Source: Acidobacteriota bacterium
Lineage (GTDB): Bacteria > Acidobacteriota > Vicinamibacteria > Vicinamibacterales > UBA2999
Reading direction: 5' to 3'
DNA length: 33,063 nucleotides
Assembly (NCBI GenBank): GCA_013140775.1
Contig: JABFSA010000083.1
Coordinates: 1 to 33,063, forward strand
Below the pieces are notes generated by a model that saw only the letters and a list, made by a program, of their open reading frames with translations, did no database searches and was not told where the DNA came from. This document shows positions 7,058 through 19,987 of the stretch, one piece after another. Both the position numbers and the translations under genes were made by a program. Positions within the stretch are counted from its first letter, which is position 1. The number at the start of each line of letters is the position of its first letter.

Positions 7058-8473
7058 GTGAGACGAACCAAGATCGTGGCGACTATCGGGCCGGTCACGA
7101 GTAGCGACACGGCTATCCATGATCTCGTAGCGGCCGGGGTTGATATCTTCCGCCTCAATTTTTCTCACGGCACGCACGACGTTCACACGGATCTCTTCAA
7201 TCGAATCCGCGCCGAGGCCGATCGGCAGGGCCGCGTCGTCGCCATGCTCCAGGATCTGTCCGGCCCAAAGATTCGCACCGGCCTGCTTCCGGGTGGCGTC
7301 CCGATCGAGCTGCATCCCGGCGACCCGCTGCAGATTGTTATTGGTGATGGGATCGGTGGCCCGGGTCACGTTTCCACGACGTATGCGGAGATCGCGAATG
7401 CCGTCCACCGCGGCGACACCCTGCTCCTGGACGACGGCCGGATCCAGTTGAGGGTGGAGTCAACCAGCCCCGGGCACATCGAGACTGTCGTGGTGCACGG
7501 GGGGCTGCTGGGTGAACACAAGGGCATCAACCTTCCTGGCGTCGTGCTGCCGTCGAGCGGTCTCACGGCCAAGGATGCGGAAGACCTTGCGCTGGGGGTC
7601 CGCCTGGGAGTGGACTTCATTGCGCTGAGCTTCGTGCAGCGTGCGGCCGACGTGCGATCCGCACGCGATCGGCTCAGGGAACTGGGGGCCACGCACATCA
7701 GGCTCGTCGCCAAGCTCGAGCGTCCCGAAGCGGTGTCCAACCTCGAAGAGATTCTTGCGGAAACGGATGCCGTGATGGTGGCCCGGGGCGATCTGGGACT
7801 CGAGCTGCCGATGGAGCACGTGCCCCGGGTTCAGAAAGAAATAACCAGGCGCGCGCTGGCGCTCGGCATTCCCGTCATTGTGGCAACACAGGTGCTCGAA
7901 TCGATGCGCACCGAGCCCAGGCCCACGCGAGCCGAGGTGAGCGATGCCGCGCATGCGGTGGAGTCAGGTGTTGACGCCATCATGCTTGCGGGTGAGACCG
8001 CGGCCGGCCAGTATCCCATCAAGGCGGTACAGATGCTCGACGCCATCATCCGGGATGCCGAGGAAGGTCCACCCGGTCACACGGTCGCGCTCGAAGGTTC
8101 GCAGGCGCTCGGTGGGCATGGCCGGGCGATCTGCGAGGCAGCCGTCACGCTCGTTTCGCGAGGTGATGCCACGGCGATCGTGGCGATCACGCGTGGTGGA
8201 AAGACCGCGCGGCTGCTTTCCGCGTTGAGGCCACGCGTGCCGATCTTCGGTGCGACAGACCAGCCGCAGGTCGCGCGACGCCTCGCGCTGTCATGGGGAG
8301 TCGTGCCCGTGATGGCGGATCTTGAGGGCGTTGTCGGTGAAGCGGCGAACCGAGTGGGGCAGGAACTGGTCGAGAAGGGCGCGATTCCTCCCGCCTCTGC
8401 GATCGTGATCGTCAGCATTACCCCGGATCTCTCCCGAGGTCCGTCGAACGTGCTCAAGATCCAGCGCGTCTGA
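7058..8473 (+). CDS. pyk: pyruvate kinase
   Basis: A 471-residue cytoplasmic enzyme that makes pyruvate and ATP from phosphoenolpyruvate and ADP, the last step of glycolysis. The GTG at 7058 is chosen because the protein then begins RRTKIVATIGP, the usual N-terminus, and the length matches bacterial pyruvate kinases. Signature segments are FRLNFSHG, LSGPKIRTG and VARGDLGLELP, which supplies metal and phosphate ligands. VIVATQVLESM and PTRAEVSDAAHAV follow. The usual LSGETA near the active site reads LAGETA here, a mild substitution. The C-terminal domain is complete. The gene stands alone between the divergent amidase operon and a secreted-protein gene. A longer upstream reading is open but would run through the small minus-strand ORF. 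Confidence 0.96.
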   Translation: MRRTKIVATIGPVTSSDTAIHDLVAAGVDIFRLNFSHGTHDVHTDLFNRIRAEADRQGRVVAMLQDLSGPKIRTGLLPGGVPIELHPGDPLQIVIGDGIGGPGHVSTTYAEIANAVHRGDTLLLDDGRIQLRVESTSPGHIETVVVHGGLLGEHKGINLPGVVLPSSGLTAKDAEDLALGVRLGVDFIALSFVQRAADVRSARDRLRELGATHIRLVAKLERPEAVSNLEEILAETDAVMVARGDLGLELPMEHVPRVQKEITRRALALGIPVIVATQVLESMRTEPRPTRAEVSDAAHAVESGVDAIMLAGETAAGQYPIKAVQMLDAIIRDAEEGPPGHTVALEGSQALGGHGRAICEAAVTLVSRGDATAIVAITRGGKTARLLSALRPRVPIFGATDQPQVARRLALSWGVVPVMADLEGVVGEAANRVGQELVEKGAIPPASAIVIVSITPDLSRGPSNVLKIQRV

Positions 8474-8549
8474 CCGTCGGTCGCCGTCGGTTGTTTTTCC
8501 CTGTTCAGTTGATCGATAGTTGCCGCACCGTGAATCGAGGCAGGAACCG

Positions 8550-9395
8550 ATGAAAAGACTGCTCTACGTGTCCGCCGCGCTGCTGTTGCTGACGCCAGCG
8601 GTGCAATCCCAGCAACAGGGTGGCGCTGCCCCTGGCCCGACGGGTCAGGTCGGCTACATCTTTCTTCCTTCGCCAACGGTTCCCGACGCGGAAGCCACCA
8701 GCCAGCCCGTTCCACGGCTCCCCGATGGAAAGGTCGATCTCACCGGTCCGTGGGTCGGCGGCGGCTCCAATGCCGACATCGAGCGGGAGGGCGGCTTCAA
8801 GCCCGGTGAATTGCCCCTTTTGCCCTGGGCCAGGGAGTTGCGGGACAACCGGAAGGAGGAGCAGGAGCCGTACACAATCTGCCTCCCGATGGGCGTGCCT
8901 CGAGTCAACCCTTACCCCTGGAAGTTTGCGATGTCCTATACGTCGAAGGGGCTGTCGCACATCTACGTCCTGCACGAAACGGGAGATTCCGGTGCGCACC
9001 GGGTGATCTACATGGACGGCCGGGCACACCCACCAGATCCGATTCCGACGTGGTTCGGCCATTCGATTGGCCGGTGGGAAGGCGACACGCTGGTCGTCGA
9101 TACGGTGGGCTACAACGACAAGTTCTGGATCGACAGCCGCGGCACGCCACACACCGAGCAGATGCGCACGGTGGAACGCTACACGCGTGAAAACTGGGGC
9201 ACGCTGCGCAATGACTTCACGCTGAACGATCCCGGCGCCTTTTCGCGGCCGGTGGAGATGACGTTTCGGGCGAAGTTGCTCCGCTCGAATCTGATGATCG
9301 GTGGCGGAGACCTCATGGAGTTCATCTGCCTCGAGGACAACCAGTACGGGCAGGCCTCCGGCATCACGCCAGGCCAGGGCACTTCGCCGAAGTAA
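8550..9395 (+). CDS. secreted protein of unknown function
   Basis: A 281-residue protein starting at ATG 8550, preceded by a good Shine-Dalgarno sequence (GAGGCAGGAA, 8537-8546). The N-terminus MKRLLYVSAALLLLTPAVQS is a classic Sec signal peptide with probable cleavage after about residue 20. The mature part has motifs that look conserved: DLTGPWVGGG, ICLPMGVPRVNPYP, YMDGRAHPPDP, GHSIGRWEGDTLVVDTVGYN and TPHTEQMRTVERY. Similar segments occur in many exported proteins of unknown function from Acidobacteria, usually annotated as hypothetical. No catalytic residues can be assigned. It is expected in the periplasm or outside the cell. The upstream gene is pyruvate kinase, with a 76-base gap that holds a T-run but no convincing terminator hairpin. 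Confidence 0.85.
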   Translation: MKRLLYVSAALLLLTPAVQSQQQGGAAPGPTGQVGYIFLPSPTVPDAEATSQPVPRLPDGKVDLTGPWVGGGSNADIEREGGFKPGELPLLPWARELRDNRKEEQEPYTICLPMGVPRVNPYPWKFAMSYTSKGLSHIYVLHETGDSGAHRVIYMDGRAHPPDPIPTWFGHSIGRWEGDTLVVDTVGYNDKFWIDSRGTPHTEQMRTVERYTRENWGTLRNDFTLNDPGAFSRPVEMTFRAKLLRSNLMIGGGDLMEFICLEDNQYGQASGITPGQGTSPK

Positions 9396-9407
9396 ACCGA
9401 TCTTCCG

Positions 9408-9653
9408 CTACGACGCCGGCGGGTTGTGGTGGGTGAGGATGAAGCCGAGCGCGTCCCAGCTTGCGGGCGGTGAGGCTCTGCGCTCCGTGTCCGTGAAACC
9501 TGGTTTCTGACCGCTGCCGCCACTCGGACGGCCAGGGTTCTGCCGGCGATCCCACACGACAGGCAGCTGGTCTCCGAACGCCCTCGACAGCCTGTCGAAG
9601 TGAGCGAACTCGCCCCGTTTGACGACGATACAGTCCATTCGGTTCACCCGCAT
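9408..9653 (-). CDS. small hypothetical protein
   Basis: An 81-residue minus-strand frame (ATG 9653; a second ATG at 9638) in the roughly 400-base gap between the secreted-protein gene and the oxidoreductase operon. The product begins with a short strand-like segment (MDCIVVKRG), then FGDQLPVVWDRRQN, and ends with PPASWDALGFILTHHNPP. This layout of a nucleotide-response-like N-terminus, a WDRR motif, an arginine-rich middle and a W-x-x-L-G-F end resembles small uncharacterised proteins seen in several soil bacteria, but no function is known. No ribosome binding site is clear. It may instead be a decayed remnant; nothing else is seen in this gap. Confidence 0.45.
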   Translation of the reverse strand: MRVNRMDCIVVKRGEFAHFDRLSRAFGDQLPVVWDRRQNPGRPSGGSGQKPGFTDTERRASPPASWDALGFILTHHNPPAS

Positions 9654-9797
9654 ATCGGGCGCGACCGTGGACACCTGCAGGCCCGTCTTCCCGCAGTTCC
9701 CGTCTTGATTTCCTGGCCTGCCGGAGCCAGACTGCACCCTTACGCGCGGAGGACTGGCTCGAGGGTGTCCAGATCCGTCCGATGGAGACGATCACCT

Positions 9798-10262
9798 ATG
9801 AGCAACATCACGTTGAAAGTGAACGGCAAGGCGCACGCGGTGGACGTCGATCTCTCGACGCCGCTGCTGTACGTTCTGCGCAACGACGTTGGCGTGCAGG
9901 GACCGCGATTCGGATGCGGCCTCGGGCAGTGCGGGGCGTGTACGGTGATCATCAAAGGCGAAGCGGTCCGGTCGTGCACCAGGCCGGTGTCGTCTGTGCA
10001 GGGCGCGGAGATCACCACGCTGGAAGGGCTGTCACAGAACGGCGTCCTCCATCCATTGCAGCAGGCCTGGATTGACGAGCAGGTGCCGCAATGCGGTTTC
10101 TGCCAGAACGGTCAGATCCTCACGGCCAAAGTACTGCTCGACAAGAATCCAAACCCCACGGACGCCCAGATTCGTCAGGGCATGGCGAACACCCTCTGTC
10201 GCTGCATGACGTACTACCGTATTCAGGCCGCCATCAAGCGCGCCGCCAAGGTGACCGCATGA
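9798..10262 (+). CDS. (2Fe-2S)-binding subunit of a molybdenum hydroxylase (IorA-like)
   Basis: A 154-residue small subunit of the xanthine-oxidase family, passing electrons from the molybdenum centre through two [2Fe-2S] clusters. The plant-ferredoxin-type cluster uses C40, C45, C48 and C60 (FGCGLGQCGACTV then C60). The second, alpha-helical cluster uses C99, C102, C134 and C136 (QCGFCQNGQ and TLCRCMTYYR). All eight cysteines are present. ATG 9798 is chosen because it begins directly with the ferredoxin fold, with a GGAG at 9784-9787. The large subunit begins in the stop of this gene (ATGA at 10259-10262). No FAD subunit is encoded next to it, which is typical of isoquinoline 1-oxidoreductase-type and periplasmic aldehyde-oxidising enzymes. 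Confidence 0.94.
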   Translation: MSNITLKVNGKAHAVDVDLSTPLLYVLRNDVGVQGPRFGCGLGQCGACTVIIKGEAVRSCTRPVSSVQGAEITTLEGLSQNGVLHPLQQAWIDEQVPQCGFCQNGQILTAKVLLDKNPNPTDAQIRQGMANTLCRCMTYYRIQAAIKRAAKVTA

Positions 10263-12646
10263 CCCCTTTCACCACCACTCCAGAGGAGAGTCAGACCGTG
10301 GAACCCGCGGGCACGACACGCAGGGATTTTCTGAAGAACTCTGGCCGGCTCGTCGTCGGCTTCAGCGCGATATCGGCCGTGCCGGGTGTCCCGTTTGCTG
10401 AAGCTGTTTTGAATGCCGCCCAGGGTGCTGGCCCGTATCCCGATCTCGATTTCCGCCAGCTCGACTCCTGGATCGTGATTCGTCAGGACAACACCGCAAC
10501 GTTCTACGTGGGCAAGACCGACCTCGGTCAAGGCACAGGCACGGCGTTTCGCCAGATCATGGCCGACGAACTCGACATGCCGTACGACCGCACGAGTTGC
10601 GTCATGGGAAGTACGGACGTCACCGTGGACCAGGGGGGATCGGGCGGCTCCGATGCACTGCAGACCGACGGATGGCCGATGCGACGCGTCGCAGCTGAGG
10701 CGAGGCGTGTGCTGCTCGACATGGCATCGCAGCGTTTCGCCGTGCCCGCGGGCGACCTTGTTGTCAGCGACGCCGTGATTTCTGTTCGATCCGACCCGTC
10801 GAAGCGCATCACCTACGGCGACCTCATCGGCGGGAGGAAGTTCAACGTCACGCTCACGGGCAACAACCCTGACGCGACGACCGGGATCGCCAAGCTCAAG
10901 GACGTGCAGCAGTTCAAGATCGTCGGGCAGTCACCACAGCGCTACGACATTCCGGCCAAGGTCGATGGGTCGTTGAAGTGGGCAGTCGATGTGAAGCTGC
11001 CTGGCATGGTGCACGCCCGCAACGTGAAGCCGCCGTTCGCGGGAGCCACACTCATCAGCATCGACGAGTCGTCTGTGCGCGGCATTCCCGGCATCGTCAA
11101 GGTGGTGAGCAAGGGCAATTACGTGGCCGTGGTCTGCGAACGCGAAGAGCACGCCATCCAGGCGGCGCGGCAGCTCAAGGTGAACTGGCAGAAACCCGCG
11201 ACGGCTCCGTTCCCCTCGTCGGAGAACCTGCACAGCTTCATGCGTCGCGCGACTCCGACGTTAAGCCTGCCGCCGACCGTCGTCGGCGACACGGCAGCCG
11301 CGCTCGCCGGTGCAGCGCGCGTCGTCCAGGCTGATTACGACGTGCCATTCCAGGGCCACACCTCCTTTGGTCCCGCTCATGCCACCGCCGATCCGTCGAA
11401 CGATCAGTTGACGATCTACTCCAACGACATGAAGTCGTACGGCATGCGGAACGGCGTTGCTGAATTCCTCAAGATCCCGCGCGATCGCGTGCGAGTGATC
11501 TGGATGGAGGGCCCTCAGGGCTACGGACGCACAGCCGCAGACGATGCCGGGTTCGAGGCGGCATTCCTGGCGAAGGAGATCGGTCGTCCGGTGCGTGTGC
11601 AGTGGATGCGGAACGAGGAAACGGCCTGGGACACCAAGGGCCCGGCGTATACGTTCACGATGCGAGGGGGGCTCGACGCGCAGGGCAACCTGACGGCGTT
11701 CGAGTACGACGCACGCGCGGCCGATCATCATCACCTCGGCTACAACGAGCACGACACGGTGCTGATCTCACAGCTGATGGGCACGCGCCGTGAGCCCAAC
11801 CGTGGCGGCGCGTCGATGCCCAACGAGATGTACGCCATCCCGAACCGCCGGATGTCCGCGCACGTGGTGTCGCTCCCACTCGTCTGGGAAACACCGCTGC
11901 GAACGGGCAACCTGCGCGACCCGAACGGCCCGCAGACGACGTTCGCGTCTGAGTCGTTCATCGACGAGCTGGCGGCGGCGGCCAAGGCGGATCCCGTGGA
12001 GTTCCGCATGAAGCTCCTCACGGGCAGCACGGTCGAGGACAGCGGGTTCAAGCGCGCCCGTTCGATTGCGGTCGTGAAGGCGGCCGCGGAGAAGTTCGGC
12101 TGGGATCCGCGTCCTTCACCACGGCCGCGCGCGACGGGCGACATCATGACGGGCCGCGGCATCGCGTACGCGTGGCGCAGCCAGACAGTCGTGGCCCAGA
12201 TCGCCGAGGTCGAGGTGAACCGCCGGACCGGGAAGGTGTGGGTCAAGCGTTTCGTGTGTGCCCACGACTGCGGTCTTGTCGTGAACCCGGAAGGCCTGCG
12301 TCGAGCGGTCGAAGGCGGCATGCTGCATGCGCTCAGCCGGGCGCTCTACGAGGAAGTGCAGTTCGATACCGAGAAGGTGACGAGCGTGGACTGGATCACG
12401 TCTCCGTCGCTGCGTCACACCGACACGCCGGCAACGATCGACGTGGTGATCGTGAATGGCGATCCGAACCCCAATCGTCCGGATCTTCCGCACTACGGCG
12501 CCGGTGAGACGGTTTGCAAGACCACGCTCGCGGCAGTCGGGAATGCGATCTACGACGCGACAGGTGTGCGGTTGAGGCGCGTGCCGTTCAGAGAGGCGCG
12601 AGTGCTCGCGGCATTGAAGTCCGCGGGGGTTCCTTCAGGCGGCTGA
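10259..12646 (+). CDS. molybdopterin-binding subunit of an IorB-like oxidoreductase, Tat-exported
   Basis: A 795-residue large catalytic subunit of the xanthine-oxidase superfamily. The N-terminus carries a twin-arginine motif (TRRDFLKN, 20-27) followed by a hydrophobic stretch, so the holoenzyme is exported folded to the periplasm, probably with the small subunit attached. Conserved segments include VGKTDLGQGTGT, VDQGGSGGSDALQ, a long molybdopterin-binding domain and HYGAGETV near the C-terminus. The glutamate there is expected to be the active-site base. Isoquinoline 1-oxidoreductase is the best-known relative, but many family members oxidise aldehydes or N-heterocycles, so the substrate is open. 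An ATG at 10259 couples it to the small subunit. The 3' end overlaps the convergent ferritin gene by 12 bases. Confidence 0.93.
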   Translation: MTPFTTTPEESQTVEPAGTTRRDFLKNSGRLVVGFSAISAVPGVPFAEAVLNAAQGAGPYPDLDFRQLDSWIVIRQDNTATFYVGKTDLGQGTGTAFRQIMADELDMPYDRTSCVMGSTDVTVDQGGSGGSDALQTDGWPMRRVAAEARRVLLDMASQRFAVPAGDLVVSDAVISVRSDPSKRITYGDLIGGRKFNVTLTGNNPDATTGIAKLKDVQQFKIVGQSPQRYDIPAKVDGSLKWAVDVKLPGMVHARNVKPPFAGATLISIDESSVRGIPGIVKVVSKGNYVAVVCEREEHAIQAARQLKVNWQKPATAPFPSSENLHSFMRRATPTLSLPPTVVGDTAAALAGAARVVQADYDVPFQGHTSFGPAHATADPSNDQLTIYSNDMKSYGMRNGVAEFLKIPRDRVRVIWMEGPQGYGRTAADDAGFEAAFLAKEIGRPVRVQWMRNEETAWDTKGPAYTFTMRGGLDAQGNLTAFEYDARAADHHHLGYNEHDTVLISQLMGTRREPNRGGASMPNEMYAIPNRRMSAHVVSLPLVWETPLRTGNLRDPNGPQTTFASESFIDELAAAAKADPVEFRMKLLTGSTVEDSGFKRARSIAVVKAAAEKFGWDPRPSPRPRATGDIMTGRGIAYAWRSQTVVAQIAEVEVNRRTGKVWVKRFVCAHDCGLVVNPEGLRRAVEGGMLHALSRALYEEVQFDTEKVTSVDWITSPSLRHTDTPATIDVVIVNGDPNPNRPDLPHYGAGETVCKTTLAAVGNAIYDATGVRLRRVPFREARVLAALKSAGVPSGG

Positions 12647-13159
12647 GCCGCCGGCTGACTCAGCCGGCATGCCGGGCACGGTGCCCTTGGCCAGTTCCTG
12701 ATCGATCATCAGCAGCCCCACACCCGTGCCGCCGAGGCGTATCCGGCCGAGCAACGCTCGCGCAGCCGCTTCCTCTTCCATCTGCTCGTTGACGAACCAC
12801 TGCAGCAGGATGACCGCCGGTCGGTCCTTGGCCGTCTCGGCCAGCGCGTAGAGCTCATTGATCGAGGAGGTGACGGCCTGCTCGTTTGCCAGCAGGTGCG
12901 TGCACAGCGCTTCGACCGAATCCCAGGCCATCGGGGGCTTTGCCACGGCCGGCAGCTCGATCGGCTGGTCGCGTTCGAGCATGTGATCCACGAACTTCTG
13001 CGCGTGGAGCAGTTCGTCGTTGGACTGCTTGCGCATCCAGGACGCAAAGCCCGGCAGGTCGTGTCCCGCGAGCCAGACCGACATCGCAAGGTATTCGTGG
13101 GAAGCCTTGAACTCGAGCTTGAGGTGCTCGTTCATCCCGTTCAGCAGCGTGGCGTGCAT
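12635..13159 (-). CDS. ftn: ferritin, non-haem type (FtnA-like)
   Basis: A 174-residue ferritin that should form a 24-subunit iron-storage shell. The ferroxidase site residues are present at positions equivalent to E. coli FtnA: E16, E49, H52, E93, Q126 and E129, in the contexts KLEFKAS, NDELLHAQ, ANEQAV and WFVNEQMEEE. FtnA-like helix order and length are kept, with a C-terminal extension of about 15 residues rich in proline, alanine and glycine. No haem-ligating methionine typical of bacterioferritin was noted at the expected place. ATG 13159 is the first start. The gene is convergent with the oxidoreductase operon, overlapping it by 12 bases, and lies about 56 bases from the kup stop codon on the same strand. 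Confidence 0.93.
   Translation of the reverse strand: MHATLLNGMNEHLKLEFKASHEYLAMSVWLAGHDLPGFASWMRKQSNDELLHAQKFVDHMLERDQPIELPAVAKPPMAWDSVEALCTHLLANEQAVTSSINELYALAETAKDRPAVILLQWFVNEQMEEEAAARALLGRIRLGGTGVGLLMIDQELAKGTVPGMPAESAGGSAA
12638..12667. terminator. overlapping inverted repeats at a convergent gene junction
   Basis: Two nested palindromes occur: a 6-base GC stem with loop TGA (12638-12652), and CCGGCTGA/TCAGCCGG around one central C (12651-12667). They cover the 3' ends of the oxidoreductase and ferritin genes and could act on both strands. There is no T-tract, so classical Rho-independent termination is not supported. Confidence 0.4.
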
Positions 13160-13215
13160 AGGCGTTCAGCCTATCACGTGGTCGCGGGTGGTTTCGAGCC
13201 CGTAGCGAACCCGGC

Positions 13216-15111
<1,896 letters not shown>

Positions 15112-15133
15112 CCGAGTCGCGTAGGATAGCACG

Positions 15134-15162
15134 CTGAATCAGCGCAGCAGGCGTGGTATAAC
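15134..15162 (+). promoter_or_regulatory. weak sigma-70-like promoter for the kinase-like gene
   Basis: CTGAAT (15134-15139, three of six matches to TTGACA) and TATAAC (15157-15162, five of six matches to TATAAT) are 17 bases apart, pointing to the gene starting at 15214. The -10 is good and the -35 poor. Confidence 0.3.
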
Positions 15163-15213
15163 TGATCCCGTTCATCACACGACGTTCACTGTTCCTTCTT
15201 TCAGGCTCCCACC

Positions 15214-16038
15214 TTGTCAGAACTCGAACCGCAAACTCCCCTTCGCGAAGGGTTGCCTCCGACGTACCGCATGCGCGCCGACGCTCACTATGTTGACTTG
15301 ATCGAGGGGCGCGCTCTTCAGACTCCAAAAACGTCAGTCCCGCCAGCGGCCGTGCAGGAAACGGCGCCGCGCGTGACGGACTTTGCCGATCCCACGCTGC
15401 ACGCAGGCTCCGACCTCGCGCAGGCGCTGACCACGTTGACCAGCTGTGCCGCGCTTCTATCGGACGCGCCGTCTGAGCTTTCGCGTGCCGTTGTCAGCGA
15501 CCTGATCAAGGCCGAAGCCTGGCGCGCGTCCATGCTGCTGCATGCCACGCGCGTTGTCCGTAAAGAATTGTCGATCACCCGCTCGGCGGTGTCTGTGTCG
15601 GGAATTCTGGACAAGGTGATCCTGGGCGTTCAGCCGGAGAGACGCGTACGCGCCCTGACAATCGACGCGCGCTCTGCATTGCCTTACGGCGCGGTCGTCG
15701 TCGGCGACGAGCAGATGGTGACAGGCGCGATCTCCTGTGCACTGCTTGCCACGCTCGCAGTCGTCCGCACCGTTCCGGACGCCCGGGTGACCATATCGGC
15801 CAGTAGCGATCCGACGACAGGTGTCGCCTTCACCGTGTCGCAGCCGAGCGTGACGCCTCCGTCCATCTGGCAGGCGCGTGCGTTCGACCCCACCTGGACC
15901 GATCGTCCGGGCGGAGTGTCAGCTCTCCTCTGGATGCTGGCGCTTCAGGAGACGGCGCAGGCGCACGGCGGAACGGCACGCGTAGAACGCTCGGATCGAG
16001 GCACCACTATCGGCCTCAGCCTCGCAGCGAGTCTGTAA
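15214..16038 (+). CDS. histidine-kinase-like protein with degenerate H and N boxes
   Basis: A 274-residue protein laid out like a sensor kinase core without a sensor domain. Residues 66-120 look like the two-helix dimerisation domain, but at the phospho-acceptor His position of the H box there is S66 (GSDLAQALTT). Residues 155-274 look like the HATPase fold, yet the N box lacks its key asparagines (DEQMVTGAISCALLAT). The distal part is better kept: a GG at 233-234, then AHGGTARVERSDRGTTIGL at 250-268, the usual end of a kinase ATPase domain. It is probably a catalytically dead regulator or scaffold. The first 60 residues are polar and probably disordered. The start is TTG 15214; ATG 15271 (residue 20) is an alternative. 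A REP-like palindrome follows. Confidence 0.6.
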   Translation: MSELEPQTPLREGLPPTYRMRADAHYVDLIEGRALQTPKTSVPPAAVQETAPRVTDFADPTLHAGSDLAQALTTLTSCAALLSDAPSELSRAVVSDLIKAEAWRASMLLHATRVVRKELSITRSAVSVSGILDKVILGVQPERRVRALTIDARSALPYGAVVVGDEQMVTGAISCALLATLAVVRTVPDARVTISASSDPTTGVAFTVSQPSVTPPSIWQARAFDPTWTDRPGGVSALLWMLALQETAQAHGGTARVERSDRGTTIGLSLAASL

Positions 16039-16049
16039 GTTCGCGATCG

Positions 16050-16069
16050 GGTCCGGCTGAAGCCGGACC
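16050..16069. repeat. REP-like palindrome, copy 1
   Basis: An 8-base stem (GGTCCGGC/GCCGGACC) closes a TGAA loop, 11 bases after the kinase-like gene and 15 bases from the hsdR stop codon. The core CGGC-TNAA-GCCG is shared with copies at 23157 and 28900. It marks one outer edge of the hsd locus. Confidence 0.65.
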
Positions 16070-16084
16070 GTGGATCGCCGCCAG

Positions 16085-19288
<3,204 letters not shown>

Positions 19289-19449
19289 CAGCGCGTGCCG
19301 TCTAAGGGAGCAAGTCTATGTCAATGAGCCAGTTAGACCTCACAGCCTGCACACCCTTGCCCAGGTTTTCAACCGGGCCTGGACGACAGGCCGCGGTTGG
19401 GACTATTCGGTCTTGACCCTGTGTGTCTGCCGATGCGGGACCATCCTGC

Positions 19450-19477
19450 TCGACAAGTCAATCAGGGTCGATATACT
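19450..19477 (+). promoter_or_regulatory. sigma-70-like promoter of the two-gene cassette
   Basis: TCGACA (19450-19455) and TATACT (19472-19477) are each five of six matches to the consensus hexamers and are 16 bases apart. Transcription would begin about 19484, three bases before ATG 19487, giving a nearly leaderless message. It is the best promoter-like sequence in the window. Confidence 0.45.
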
Positions 19478-19486
19478 TGGCAGGTG

Positions 19487-19987
19487 ATGACCGACCAAGT
19501 CGCAGCGGCCATCGGGACGCAGTATCCTCTCCTCTTCGCCTACCGGGACACGCTCTTCGGAAACGGCTTTCTCGTCGAGGTTCAGGCCATCAACGGTCGC
19601 GCGCTGTGCGTGCGGGAGGCCGAAGACGAGTACTGGGTGTACGGGATCAACCCTGGTGGCATGGCCGCCCATGGCGCCGATCCTGCCGCCGCCCACGCAG
19701 CGTTTCGAAAGACCTTCTCTCACATCCTGATCGATCTGGCGCACTCGTCGAATAGCTTCGCTGAGTTCCAGGCTGCCGTGCAGACGTTCTTCGATGACAC
19801 CAACGAAGGGTATGAAGCCGATTGGCGAAAGGCTCTTCTCGGAGTTCAGCGCGGCGAGGTGAGCCTCGAAGGTATTCCTACCGTGCCGGCCAATTCACCG
19901 CGTTCGATTGCCGTGACCATCAAAGAGGTCCGGCAGGTGACGCCGCAAGACAACAGCGCGAACGTCCAGTACCTTCTGGCTGCGTAG
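19487..19987 (+). CDS. possible HicB-like antitoxin, first gene of a two-gene cassette
   Basis: A 166-residue protein encoded on the strand opposite the surrounding hsd genes. Residues 26-80 have the outline of a HicB-type domain: paired strands (GFLVEVQAINGRALC and EYWVYGINPGG) are followed by AHGADPAAAHAAFRKTF, where HicB has a 'GcVaQGdTleEAlenikeAi' helix. The rest (85-166) is helical and then loop-like, with a final segment containing VTIKEVRQVTPQ. No helix-turn-helix was seen. The next gene starts at the base after the stop (TAG at 19985-19987, ATG at 19988), a strong sign of a coupled pair. ATG 19487 is chosen; it has only a weak AGG upstream. Assignment as an antitoxin is inferred from layout and from the partner; direct family recognition is weak. 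Confidence 0.5.
   Translation: MTDQVAAAIGTQYPLLFAYRDTLFGNGFLVEVQAINGRALCVREAEDEYWVYGINPGGMAAHGADPAAAHAAFRKTFSHILIDLAHSSNSFAEFQAAVQTFFDDTNEGYEADWRKALLGVQRGEVSLEGIPTVPANSPRSIAVTIKEVRQVTPQDNSANVQYLLAA

Noticed and set aside
8474..8500. Possible Rho-independent terminator after pyruvate kinase
   Set aside because: The T-run is present but the preceding GC-rich bases form a direct repeat, not a stable inverted repeat.
9584..9598. Perfect 7-base inverted repeat TCGACAG-C-CTGTCGA
   Set aside because: A single short palindrome inside a candidate coding frame with no promoter next to it; too little to call an operator.
19319..19324. Perfect TTGACA on the minus strand ahead of hsdR
   Set aside because: No -10 hexamer at 16-18 bases; the nearest candidate is about 14 bases away and poor, so it is mentioned only in the hsdR entry.
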